Positions 17,540 through 26,800 are shown, numbered from the stretch's first letter. The stretch: 51,678 bases of DNA from Planctomycetota bacterium (GCA_029260735.1 JAJDCR010000173.1:1-51678); one strand, 5' to 3'. Translations and numbers: made by a program. The notes: a model not told the origin generated them from the sequence alone.

Positions 17540-17651
17540 TAATACTTTTTGGAAGTTGGTTGCTTTTTAAGGAAGTAACCAGCTTTTACGGGAAAAGTAA
17601 TGTTGAGTGTTTAACTAAAAAACTCCTATTTGAAAATTGTGCAGCAGACTT

Positions 17652-17683
17652 CTCAACATTAATGAAGTGTCAACATTAGTCGA
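17652..17683 (-). repeat. RIT right terminal inverted repeat
   Basis: Exact reverse complement of the left terminal repeat, starting CTCAACATTAATGAAG and ending CATTAGTCGA. Confidence 0.9.
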
Positions 17684-17710
17684 TTAATGTTGAGCTCAAC
17701 ATTAATCGAC
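17679..17710. repeat. Perfect 32-bp palindrome at the RIT right end
   Basis: GTCGATTAATGTTGAG followed at once by its reverse complement, with no loop. It shares its arm sequence with the terminal repeats and likely is the recombinase core site. Only the right end has the full palindrome. Confidence 0.85.
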
Positions 17711-18124
17711 GAAAGTCATAAACTTCCTACTGCTTTCCTTGAAGAGATCCGCTTTTTTACCAACTTCGATTGCGATCGACGAGACAAGATCGTTCTTATA
17801 CTCGCTGGACAACCTCAGCTCGTCAACCATCTTCGTCTTGCCATCAACGAGCCTCTTTCTCAAAGAATCATTGTTCGGGCTTCTCTTTCTCCTCTTACTC
17901 CTGACGAAGTCACTGATTACGTTCAACACCGTCTCCACTCTGTTGGACGCAGTGCTCCTATTTTTACTCACTGTGCTTTCGAAGCTCTTTACCGAGCTTC
18001 TCGAGGTGTTCCAAGACTCATTGATCAACTTGCTGAGCGCTCTCTTGTTGAGGCTTGCAAAGCAAAATCCAATGAAATTGACTCTAATTTAATTACTTCT
18101 ATTGCTATTGAAACTGAGTTCTAA
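17711..18124 (+). pseudogene. Transposition AAA+ ATPase, 3' part
   Basis: Continues the ATPase cut at 14048: ESHKLPTAFLEEIRFF, then LILAGQPQLVNHLR, LSQRIIVRASLSPLTPDE and the arginine-rich lid GVPRLIDQLAERS. These are the sensor and C-terminal parts of ExeA/TniB-type ATPases. With the RIT element removed the whole protein would be about 268 aa, the usual size for the family. Confidence 0.85.
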
Positions 18125-18133
18125 AATAAAAAA

Positions 18134-18167
18134 AGCAAGGTGGGAAAGCCTTCCGTCCCATCTTGCT
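18134..18167 (+). terminator. Hairpin behind the ATPase gene
   Basis: AGCAAGGTGGGA pairs with TCCCATCTTGCT (one mismatch), preceded by an A-run and followed by CACTTTT. It may reduce transcription into the last gene of the element. Confidence 0.5.
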
Positions 18168-18185
18168 CACTTTTAAGGAATATCT

Positions 18186-18530
18186 ATGTCTACTTGGAAA
18201 CATTTGCCTAGAGGAGTCTCTTGTCATCTTTGTAAAACTATCTCTGGCAAGAAAAAACCTCTCTCCAGCAAACGCTCTTCTGGTTGCTCCTACAACACTC
18301 GCAATCATCAACTCTTCTACTGCTGGAGGCAGCGCAAACTCTTCTTCCTTGATCGGCAAGGGCAACTCCTTCTTCAACCAAAGTGGATGCCCACTACTTG
18401 CTCTCTTTGTTCCTCCTCTTGCCTTGCTTTGATTGAAAATCCTCACCAAAGATGGTGCAAAACTCTTTCCCTCACTTACTTCGTCTCTACTCAAGGCAAA
18501 ATTACTTGCCGTGCCCTCAATCTTCCCTAG
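18186..18530 (+). CDS. Small Cys-rich transposon protein
   Basis: A 114-aa protein starting MSTWKHLPRGVSCHLC, later CSLCSSSC and RWCKTL. The paired cysteines suggest a zinc site. AAGGAA precedes the ATG and a terminator follows the stop, so it looks like the last gene of the transposon. I do not know the family; overlapping frames are also open, so the call is not firm. Confidence 0.45.
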   Translation: MSTWKHLPRGVSCHLCKTISGKKKPLSSKRSSGCSYNTRNHQLFYCWRQRKLFFLDRQGQLLLQPKWMPTTCSLCSSSCLALIENPHQRWCKTLSLTYFVSTQGKITCRALNLP

Positions 18531-18538
18531 CTCATTTT

Positions 18539-18569
18539 TGCCACTTCTCAGTGGCATTTTTTGTTTTTT
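18539..18569 (+). terminator. Terminator of the transposition gene set
   Basis: TGCCAC and GTGGCA around a 6-nt loop, followed by TTTTTTG and a longer T-run. Confidence 0.75.
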
Positions 18570-18574
18570 TTGAA

Positions 18575-18677
18575 CCCTCAATTAATCCGAAATTCCCTTC
18601 CTCATTTCGAAAATTTTCCTCAAAACTGCCCTTGAATAACTCGAAACTCACTCCCTTGATTAGCTTGACAGCTTATA
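18575..18677 (-). repeat. Right-end transposase-site-like repeats
   Basis: Four copies read on the minus strand: GTCAAGCTAATCAAGGG (18653-18669), TTCGAGTTATTCAAGGG (18629-18645), TTCGAAATGAGGAAGGG (18595-18611) and TTCGGATTAATTGAGGG (18575-18591). They share the left-end consensus but are more numerous, an asymmetry typical of Tn7/Mu-like ends. Confidence 0.65.
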
Positions 18678-18842
18678 GCGGTGTTCATCTAGTTCCTTTG
18701 TTATCTAACTTTCTCATCTGATGGCACTTTCGTTTTAGACTATGATAACGGTAAACCAAAAAAAATGGAATAAGTTTTCTTAGAGTTAAGTTTTTGGTTG
18801 ATATAGATAGAAAAAGCCGAGTATTTTAGGTACTCGGCTTTT
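18678..18842 (-). repeat. Repeated segment, copy C: terminator - hsdM promoter/start codon
   Basis: Carries the promoter region and ATG (18685-18687) that belonged to the hsdM remnant at 10985-11312 before the transposon entered. The distal end is the hairpin terminator (18811-18842) that closes the ApeA-like gene. Same sequence as copies A and D. Confidence 0.75.
18811..18842 (-). terminator. Terminator of the ApeA-like gene
   Basis: Stem AAGCCGAGTA with its complement, T-run on the minus transcript. Lies 32 bp past the stop of the HEPN gene. Confidence 0.75.
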
Positions 18843-18873
18843 GACCAGTCTTATATTTGCTTGGTGATTTTGG

Positions 18874-20166
18874 TTACATTCTTCTCCAGAAATTTGTTTG
18901 AAATCTTTTTATGCACGGTTTTGATTTAGAGACTCCAATATTTTTGAACAGCAGCAATCGAAAGAATATTCTCATCTCCCAAGCTAAACGATGTAATCTT
19001 ATGCCACTTAATGCTTTGTCTTTCAAGGTTTCAGAATAGTGAGTATAATAATTTCTGGTTTGTACAATATCATCAACAAAAGTGTCTTTGTCAGATAAAA
19101 AAGCATAGAAAGTACGATCTACTTCTTTAAGTAAAAATTCTAATGCTTTTCTATAATTTATTCTTTGTGAACGATGTGGGTAAACGACTTTATAGTATGC
19201 TTCTAACGCTTGTGATATTATTAAAAAATCATGAGGATACCTAGTTTGTCCAGCAGCGTCATCCTCTATTATAGAGAAAAATAGATTGTAAATAAGGTTT
19301 AGTTTATTGAAACCTTCAAACCAGCGATCTAAATACTTTTGAAGATTTCTTTTAATAACAGGATATTTTAAAATAATTTCATAGGCTTCTATTTTTATTG
19401 CAGAGTTGTACTCCAACAAATCACGAAGATGATATATAGGGTTTTCAAAGTTGGGTAGAACAATACTTTTTCCTAAATATTTAAGCTTTTGACTTCCAAT
19501 GCTATATTCTACAGCCTTTCTATAAGAAGGTATGCCTAAGCACAAGCTTAAAAAGACCTGTATATAGAAGCTAATTTCATTGAACCAATCTAAGCCTTTA
19601 GGCTCCGCAGGTATAATTTCTATACATGCCCTATGCTCCCTCCTAATTGATTTATGTAAAACATCTTCAGAATAAAAAGAAGACTGTATCCTCAAAGTAA
19701 GGTTGAGCGAAGATATATAAATATCTTTGTAGTTAGGGAAACTAGAAGATACACTACTGTGCCTTTTTCCTTCTCTCACACTAAATACATTAGTCGCAAG
19801 CCAATCTTCTAAGTATGTATAACTCACACTCCATCTGTCAAACATTACTTTTTGCATTAAGCTAAAATGGGTTCCAACAATAACACATTCCACTAAAAAT
19901 TGTTGTGATAATCCATAGCTCTCATAGCTCTCTTTGTATAGGAAAACTTTCAATAAAGTTATCTCTTCAAATCCATATTTTCCCAGAATGATTTTTTCAC
20001 AGTTTTTTTCTATGTTTAAAGAACCGTGTATATCTAAAACAATTTTCGATCTTTCTTCAGTTTTCAGAGTGCCTGCAACCTTTAACTTTGGCTGCTCTGG
20101 TAACCACCACTCCCCTTTGTATTCAAAACCGTTTTGTATCCAACTAGTATTTTGTATGTCGATCAT
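18874..20166 (-). CDS. ApeA-like HEPN defence protein
   Basis: A 430-aa protein. The N-terminal 130 residues match the ApeA N-terminal beta domain (GEWWLPEQPKLKVAGTL, VLDIHGSL). The C-terminal half is helical and ends in a HEPN fold with TRNYYTHYS near residue 372, which gives the R-x4-H motif of HEPN ribonucleases. ApeA proteins stop phage growth by abortive infection, probably through RNA cleavage. I chose the internal ATG at 20166, since the longer frame would need a TTG. It lies behind the lanthipeptide cluster but is separated by a terminator, so it is likely a separate unit. Confidence 0.75.
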   Translation of the reverse strand: MIDIQNTSWIQNGFEYKGEWWLPEQPKLKVAGTLKTEERSKIVLDIHGSLNIEKNCEKIILGKYGFEEITLLKVFLYKESYESYGLSQQFLVECVIVGTHFSLMQKVMFDRWSVSYTYLEDWLATNVFSVREGKRHSSVSSSFPNYKDIYISSLNLTLRIQSSFYSEDVLHKSIRREHRACIEIIPAEPKGLDWFNEISFYIQVFLSLCLGIPSYRKAVEYSIGSQKLKYLGKSIVLPNFENPIYHLRDLLEYNSAIKIEAYEIILKYPVIKRNLQKYLDRWFEGFNKLNLIYNLFFSIIEDDAAGQTRYPHDFLIISQALEAYYKVVYPHRSQRINYRKALEFLLKEVDRTFYAFLSDKDTFVDDIVQTRNYYTHYSETLKDKALSGIRLHRLAWEMRIFFRLLLFKNIGVSKSKPCIKRFQTNFWRRM

Positions 20167-20248
20167 AACCAAATATTCTTTCTGATTGAACTTCCCTAAC
20201 AAAAAATTTTCATAGATACACAGTTGTGAAGTTTTTCCTCAATCAAAT

Positions 20249-20281
20249 AAAAAAGCCGAGCACTTTTGGCACTCGGCTTTT
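20249..20281 (-). terminator. Terminator of the conflict/lanthipeptide operon
   Basis: AAAAGCCGAG with its complement around a CACTTTTGG-type loop and a T-run on the minus transcript, 30 bp past the stop of the 53-aa peptide gene. Confidence 0.8.
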
Positions 20282-20310
20282 GATAATAAATTTCTTGCAG
20301 AAGGTCCGCA

Positions 20311-20472
20311 CTATCCCTCGCAATTATGACTAGCACTATCACTACCACTTCTGTCACAAGCAGAACTGACACGCTTACCGCTAGAGGGGTATTCCTTGTG
20401 TAAACAGTTTCTATTATCGTCTGAACTTGCTAGTATTTTTATGGTTCGTTTTTTAATAGTGAGTTTTTTCAT
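20311..20472 (-). CDS. Putative class I lanthipeptide precursor
   Basis: A 53-aa peptide with AAAGGGG before the ATG. The Lys-rich leader starts MKKLTIKKRTIKILASSDDN, like the leaders of many class I lanthipeptides. The core (from about residue 23) has cysteines at 23, 39 and 51 and eight serines between 30 and 48 (PSSGK, VSSAC, SGSDSAS) and no threonine. It lies between the LanB gene (109 bp upstream) and a terminator, the usual place for a substrate. Three Cys and many Ser would allow up to three lanthionine rings. No GG cleavage site is seen. The assignment rests on position and composition. Confidence 0.7.
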   Translation of the reverse strand: MKKLTIKKRTIKILASSDDNRNCLHKEYPSSGKRVSSACDRSGSDSASHNCEG

Positions 20473-20580
20473 CTTTTCCCCTTTCATATTTGAGTCTAAC
20501 TAAAAAAATTATGAACTATTACTTATAGTAACACACTATAGATATTTTTTCCATCTTTGAGGTCAAATTATTTGACAAGC

Positions 20581-23500
20581 CTAGTCTTTAGATTTGTACT
20601 TTTTGTCTTTGTAGTGTAGATAAGACAAATAACATATTACCAACTCTTCTAGTCTATGGGAAGATCTTATAGATCGATTTATGTTCATATGAATAAGATT
20701 ATAAAGCAGATATTTAATACTATGATTTTCTTTTTGTTTTGATGTACTTTTTATTTTTTGCGATCGATTTTTAAAAATTTGGTGTATTGCTTTTTCTTTT
20801 TTATTCTTCGTCGATCCATCAAAAAAAAGATTAATACGTACTTTGTGTTTATTATACTTAAAGTTCAACTCTTTATAAGAGCTAAATTTTATTTCTCGTG
20901 CTAAATGCTGCCAAATATTTTTTAAAAGAGATATTTTTTCTTCAATCTCTAAATTGGCATCAGCTAAAAAATAATCTATGCTCAACATGCAACTTAACCA
21001 ACGTAAATCTTCTATATCATCTTGTAGGATTTTTAAGAGATGTACAACAGCTTCACTATCAAAATGAAATATTTTTTCAGCAACAATGATGTTTTTATTT
21101 CCTCCATAGCGATTAGTTTCTCTTACATATGTAGATATTTCTACTTTATGAATAGTATTTTCATTGTTTAATTTTCTCAACGTTTTGTTAATCAGTGGGA
21201 TAATTTCTTGTGTTAAAAACTGAGGATCTGCTTGAAAACGGACTCTTAAATGCCAATTAGGATCCCTGTATCTTACAAAAAACCATTTTTCTACTTCGTT
21301 GCTTTTTAAAACTTGATCTACTGCTTCTCTTATTTTTATTACAATATAATCTATGTTTGTTAAGTCCGTATATATCTTAAAATACAACCATTTCGAACCA
21401 GGAAAAAAAATGCATTTCTTTGGAGAGTACAAAGCATATTTTTTTAATTTTCCTAGATGCTCCTGTTTTTCTTTTCTGACAAAAGGTATTATTACTTCGT
21501 TAGCAAACTTCCCTTCCCCAAACACATTGTAGTCATCAATTGAATTTGGATACTCACCTAAAATTACATACTCTTGGTTTTTTATATTTTTTATAAAGCT
21601 GTTGATAAGAAGAGGATTGTTGAAATCTACAGGTATCTCACTGTCCCTGTCTATATCAATCATATTTACAAATCTAGGAATTTTCCTTCTTGCTATTAAT
21701 TCTTGGATATGCAAAAAACAATCTATCTTATTCTTGTAAGAACATATGCTTTTAATTTCTGATTTATCTAATTTCCATAAAGCTTCTGACAATATTATCT
21801 TACCAAAAGTTATGCGAGGTAAAAATGACATTGTTCCTTTAAGCACTCCCCAATCCCATCCTACAAAGGAAGTTAGGTTTTGTTTTTGTAAAAAACATAG
21901 AAATTGATATGTTCTCAAGTTTTTATAATTGGAGTATTTATGAGCACTAGTAAGTCTTGGAATAATTTCTTTATTAAATTTTTTTGATCTTAAAACAATC
22001 CTGTTCTGTCTTACCGAAACCATTATATCTGTAATAGAAATAGCATTACACTTCGCATTTGAAAAAGTCAGGTATGGTATTTCATATTTCCTGAAAGTTG
22101 GCCTATAAACAATATTTCCACTCCGTCCTTCTGGGATATGAATAATTTCTGCGAATATACAGTTAGGCTCTAAAGACTCTTCTTTCTCTATATGTTGAAT
22201 TATTTTTTTTTTCAAAGAATTGTCATATCCAAATCTTCCTAGAAGTTTTACCCCTGAAGGACTGTCTATTTTTTTTAGCCAAATAGAGTTTTTTTGTAGT
22301 TTTGCAAAAACAGCAAACGAATCAGGTAGTGGGTTTTTTTTATGAAGTTTGAACTTTTCCAATTCTTGTCTATATAAGGTGATAGATTTAGCATTTGTAG
22401 TTGTCGCATCCAAAATTTTGTTCAACAAAAAAATATTTTTTTCATTACACTGTATGGACTTTGTTTCTAGAGGAGGGGTAGCAATGTTTTTTAACCAAGG
22501 AAAATTATCTATTGTTTTTGGGGACGACTCAAAACCAACACCTGCTTCTTCATCTAGTACATGAACCAATGGAACTTCTTGATCCTCATATTTGTCTATA
22601 AAATTTTTCTTAAAATATTCTAATGATTTTTCTTCATTTTGCTTATCGCTTAACAGATACAGTGCTTTGATTGCTTCTATAATTTCATCAATATCTTTGT
22701 TGGAAATATGACATTGTTTTACTGGTTTATGTAAATTTGTCTGTATGACTTTTGAAGGTTGTAGTTTTATAGGTAGTTCTTGCAAAGATTTTATTATTAA
22801 ACCATAGTCACTAACAGTTGTTCCAATTTTTTTTGAATCAACTTTTTTTAGAGAGAGATTAGCTTCCTTCAGTTTTTGGTGTAGTTTTTTATCTAGAGAG
22901 CTTAATCTTCTTATTATGTTTTTACTTGGATGCTCTCCTGTTATAGGAGGAGGTAAGTTAGATACAAGAATTTGATTGTCAATTAGTAAGTTTATAAAGT
23001 TGCTTGTCTCTTCTCCTGAAATTTTATCTTCTATGAGAGCTTGCTTTAAACTAGCGATATTTTTACCATTTTTTGCGAAGTTGAGAATTTTCTTAATATA
23101 TTTGCTAGCTGGAAAGTCAACTAGACTGTATGAAAAACTTTGCTCCCCATGGAAAGATTCAATATATCTGAAATGTTGACCGAGCTTGTACAAGGTGGTA
23201 TTTGGATAGTAGAGTAAGAATTTTCTATAGTGTTCCTGACTTTCAATAAACTCTATAACTGAAGAGAGGTATTGCATATCAAGTGAACTATGGCGTTTAT
23301 AATGATCTTTTGATTTTAGTTGGATTTTTGTATTTTTACCCACAAAACCTATTGATATACCAGCAAAAAGACCAAAAGGAGTTGATCTACTTGTCATTCT
23401 ACAAAAGTAGTTTATTATGGATTTCTCTATTTTCTTACTTTTCTTATCTTTTTTTGTTGTATCGCAAAGCTTCCAGTGTGGAATATTTTCATGCAAGCTT

Positions 23501-23820
23501 GGATTAGCAATAAATATTGCTTCATCTACTTCTTTTTTATCTACTATAGATTGAAGTCTTTTTCTTAGAATTAACTCGTCTTTTTCTATGGAAATTTGAA
23601 GTTTTTGCTTATCATTTAAGTTTTTGTAAGATTCTAATCCTTTTCCCCAATCAATGAAGTCTGTAATTGGAAGAAGTGGAGTTCTTAGTACGAAAAATGA
23701 AGCTTCAAAGTTAAATAATTCTTGCAATGGATTATCTTCCTTTTTCTCGCAATAACTAAAGGAATTTGTTTCTCTTGATAACCTACTATTAAGTATTTGG
23801 TATGTTGAAATGCTTCTCAT
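20581..23820 (-). CDS. Class I lantibiotic dehydratase LanB
   Basis: A 1,079-aa protein, full length for the family. The N-terminal glutamylation region carries the signature SRSTPFGLFAGISIG near residue 140. The C-terminal elimination (SpaB_C) domain starts near 800 and has WFFVRYRDPNWHLRVRF near 853 and TYVRETNRYGG near 898. LanB enzymes use glutamyl-tRNA to turn Ser/Thr of a precursor into dehydro residues. The gene starts 32 nt inside the upstream vWA gene, so it belongs to that operon. No cyclase (LanC), transporter or protease is seen nearby, so ring closure would be by an enzyme elsewhere or not happen. Confidence 0.9.
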   Translation of the reverse strand: MRSISTYQILNSRLSRETNSFSYCEKKEDNPLQELFNFEASFFVLRTPLLPITDFIDWGKGLESYKNLNDKQKLQISIEKDELILRKRLQSIVDKKEVDEAIFIANPSLHENIPHWKLCDTTKKDKKSKKIEKSIINYFCRMTSRSTPFGLFAGISIGFVGKNTKIQLKSKDHYKRHSSLDMQYLSSVIEFIESQEHYRKFLLYYPNTTLYKLGQHFRYIESFHGEQSFSYSLVDFPASKYIKKILNFAKNGKNIASLKQALIEDKISGEETSNFINLLIDNQILVSNLPPPITGEHPSKNIIRRLSSLDKKLHQKLKEANLSLKKVDSKKIGTTVSDYGLIIKSLQELPIKLQPSKVIQTNLHKPVKQCHISNKDIDEIIEAIKALYLLSDKQNEEKSLEYFKKNFIDKYEDQEVPLVHVLDEEAGVGFESSPKTIDNFPWLKNIATPPLETKSIQCNEKNIFLLNKILDATTTNAKSITLYRQELEKFKLHKKNPLPDSFAVFAKLQKNSIWLKKIDSPSGVKLLGRFGYDNSLKKKIIQHIEKEESLEPNCIFAEIIHIPEGRSGNIVYRPTFRKYEIPYLTFSNAKCNAISITDIMVSVRQNRIVLRSKKFNKEIIPRLTSAHKYSNYKNLRTYQFLCFLQKQNLTSFVGWDWGVLKGTMSFLPRITFGKIILSEALWKLDKSEIKSICSYKNKIDCFLHIQELIARRKIPRFVNMIDIDRDSEIPVDFNNPLLINSFIKNIKNQEYVILGEYPNSIDDYNVFGEGKFANEVIIPFVRKEKQEHLGKLKKYALYSPKKCIFFPGSKWLYFKIYTDLTNIDYIVIKIREAVDQVLKSNEVEKWFFVRYRDPNWHLRVRFQADPQFLTQEIIPLINKTLRKLNNENTIHKVEISTYVRETNRYGGNKNIIVAEKIFHFDSEAVVHLLKILQDDIEDLRWLSCMLSIDYFLADANLEIEEKISLLKNIWQHLAREIKFSSYKELNFKYNKHKVRINLFFDGSTKNKKEKAIHQIFKNRSQKIKSTSKQKENHSIKYLLYNLIHMNINRSIRSSHRLEELVICYLSYLHYKDKKYKSKD

Positions 23821-26800
23821 GTTTAATAACTAAATCTTTGTATTTTTCATGAGAGATAGGACCAAGAACTACTCTAAAACCTAGATTTTCGTATCCTCTT
23901 TTAGGCAAACCTCCACCAGGATACAAAAAATAAGCCTTTCTTTGTTTGAAAGAAGAGCCTCTATAAGCACGTTGCTGTTTATCTTTTTTAAGATTATTTT
24001 TATCTTCTACAGGCCAATTTTGGAACCATGTAGATATTTCTAAGTTTTTAATATGATTCTCTGTATCTATCAAAAAGTCTTCGCACCATTCCCATACATT
24101 TCCTAGAATATCATATATACCGAAGGGGTTTGGAGCCTTTTTTCCAACAGGACGTGTTGTTTGCTCAGAATTCTCATCGTACCAACAATATTTCTTTTCA
24201 TTTCCATAATAAAAATTTTGATCATCTCCTCCTTTACAAGCATAATCCCATTCGTTTGTTAAAGGTAAAAATAGCTTGACCTCTGAGCAAAACCTTTGAC
24301 ATTCGTACCAATTTACGGTCTCTGTAGGGTGGTTCGCTTGTTTAAAATGTGAGGGATTGTTTTTCATTACATTTCCCCATACTTCTTGAGTTACAAGATG
24401 TTTTGACATGAGAAACGGTTTAACTTTGGAATTACCAGGTAGCAAAACAAAATCCATTCTCGTTTTTTTGTGTTTATATTCTTTTATGGATGAGTTTTCA
24501 CTACTTTTTTTGTCAAAAAATTTATCTATTACTGCTAATGGATCTTGCCAAGTTATCGAAAACCAGTTTCTTATATCTTTTTCTAATACCAATGATACAT
24601 CCGATTTCTCTTTCCATTCATCGGACTCAAGCATTTGATTCCATTTGTTATCGTCTTTTATTTTTTCTAGTAGATCCTGACCATGCGATGTGAGTTGCGA
24701 ATTTTGATTTAGAATTCCATCATCTTGCATTAATTGTATAAAGAAAATTTTTGTTTTTTCATTTAGGCTTTTCAAGTAAGTTTCATTGCTTTTATCATCA
24801 GTGTAGCGATGTATCAGCAGCCATCTCATCTTGGACAGGTCTTTTTGCAGCCAGTGCCCAGTCCATCCACTTTCATCTGCAAAAACAGAGTCTTCATCAA
24901 TTTCTTGTATCATATCTCCTTTCCACCAGTCCATTGCTTTTGGATTTAGTTTTTTTACTTCATATAAAAATTCTTTTGACAGAAATCTCGCATCCTTGAT
25001 TTGTTGACATTCAGATATTTGTAATGGTGTGACTTTTGTATCTATAAAAAGAGTATTTTCTATACAAGTGCCCTGTAGGTCTGCTTTATATAAATTGCCT
25101 CTTTCTAGATTTGCATTTTGCAGGTTTGTTTCTTTGAGATTGGCCCCATGAAGGTTTGCTGCTAATAGATCTGCTCTTTCAAGATTAGCATTTTCCAAGT
25201 TTGCATCTTGCAAGTCTGCTTCTTTTAAATAGGCCCCTAAGAGTTCAGCTCTTTGCAAGTTGGCCCCTTGCAGGTTAGCTTGATATAGATGAGTTCTTCG
25301 AAGATCAGCGTCTTGCAAGTTAGTTATTTCTAAATTTGCCATTTTTAGATCAGCGTTTTGAAGATTGGCTTTTGTGAAGTTAGCTTTTCTAAGATCTGCT
25401 TCTCTGAAGTCGGCCTTTTTGAGGTTAGCTTCTTGGAGATTAGTTTCTTGGAGATTGCATTGATAAAAATCGAAATGTTGTAGTTTTATAGGAGTGTCAG
25501 AGTTTTCGATTCTCCATAGATTCCATGCTCTACATCCGTTATTTTCTCTACTTGATTTTTTTAGTAGATTATATTGCTCAATACTAGATGACTCCACCCA
25601 GCGTCCTGTCCACTCTTCTTTAATTTCTTTGACCATCTCTTTATTCCACCACACCATTAACTCTGCATTTTCTTTCTTTACTTCGGCTAGAAACTCCTTC
25701 GATAAAAACATAATTCCTTCAATTTTTTTACATAAAGAAATTTGTAGTGGTGTTACTGCGGCATTTTGGAGATTTGCATCTTGCAGATTGGTTCCTAACA
25801 GATTGGAGTCTTGCAAGTTAGCATCCTTCAAGTTAGCTTCTTCCAAGTTAGCCCCTAGCAAGTTGGCTTCTCGCAGGTTGGCTTCTCGCAGATTTATTTT
25901 TTCTAAGTAGGTGTGTTCTAGCTTAGCTCCTTGTAGGTTAGCTTTTTCTAAGTTAGCTTCAGGTAGGTAGGCCATTTGTAAATGAGCCTCTCTTAGGTTA
26001 GCTTTTTGCAAAGAAGTTTTTTGCAAATTAGCTGCTCTCAGAATGGCTCCTTCTAGGTTTGCTTCTTTCAGAATAGCTCTTTCTAGTTGAGCTTTTTCTA
26101 GGTTAGAACCTTGCAGTTTAGCGTATTGCATATTAGAATCACGTAAATCTGCTCCTTGTAAATCTGCTTTCTCTAGGGAAGCGCCTTGTAAATAGAATCC
26201 CTTTAACTCTATATTTTCATCACTAGTCATCCACCAGTTCATTAATTCTGGGCGTTGCTTCCTTATTTCAAACATTAAGGGAAGAGGAAGCCCTATGACA
26301 TTTTCTATGCTATTACATGATAAAATTTTATCAAGGGTTATATGTTTAGCGTGCAGCAAGTTTGTTTGTATTAGGTATGAACCTTGTAATTTTATATTTT
26401 CTAAGTTAGCATCTTGTAGATTAACTGCACACAAATCTGTATTTTGCAAATTGGCATCTTGTAAATTAGCATTTCTAAGATTAGACCCTCGTAATGTAGT
26501 GTTTTGCAGGTTGACTCTCTGTAGATTGGTGCTTTGTAAGTCAGCATCTACTATATCAGCCCCTTCAAGGTTAGCATCTTGAAGATCCGCATCATACAAT
26601 TGAGCTTTAATCAGATTTGCTTTACGCAAATCTGACTTTTGTAAATTAGCACCTCGTAAATCAGCTATTTTCAAGTTAGTGCTTTGTAAGTTTGCTCCTC
26701 TCATGTTGGTTTTTTGTAATTTAGCTCCTTCCATGCTTGCTTTCTGTAACTTAGTATCTCTCAAGTCAGAATCTTGTAAATCTACTTCTCTCATATAGGC

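Larger units (their letters stand above)
14044..17710 (+). mobile_element. RIT element (recombinase in trio) with fused first two recombinases
   Basis: Three tyrosine recombinase domains in tandem, bounded by a perfect 32-bp inverted repeat (14044-14075 and 17652-17683) and, at the right end, by a perfect 32-bp palindrome (17679-17710). The host sequence ATCGAC is present at both junctions. This layout is that of RIT elements, which are simple cassettes of three overlapping recombinase genes. Here RitA and RitB are one 779-aa protein and RitC overlaps it by 4 nt. Short CTCAACATTAAT-like motifs also occur just inside both ends (14118 and about 17599). Confidence 0.85.
11313..18677 (+). mobile_element. 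D,D35E transposon with AAA+ ATPase, inserted in hsdM
   Basis: Bounded by imperfect inverted repeats starting TATAAG at both ends and flanked by the 6-bp direct repeat GCGGTG at 11307-11312 and 18678-18683. The joined flanks match an unoccupied copy of the target at about 50334-50350, which fixes the ends. It carries, in order on the plus strand, a zinc-ribbon protein, a D,D35E transposase, an AAA+ ATPase (now split by a RIT element) and a small Cys-rich protein. The transposase plus ATPase plan and the arrays of end repeats recall the Tn7/Tn5053/Mu class, but I cannot name the family. Confidence 0.85.

Noticed and set aside
18105..18581. 158-codon frame on the minus strand
   Set aside because: It runs across a terminator hairpin and against the transposon genes; no ribosome binding site and no family features.
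18874..20166. Gene behind LanB as a LanC cyclase
   Set aside because: The Cys/His zinc ligands of LanC are absent; the RNYYTHY motif and N-terminal domain fit ApeA/HEPN.
25494..26582. Ser/Leu/Lys-rich open frames on the plus strand
   Set aside because: Shadows of the pentapeptide blocks in the giant vWA gene on the other strand.
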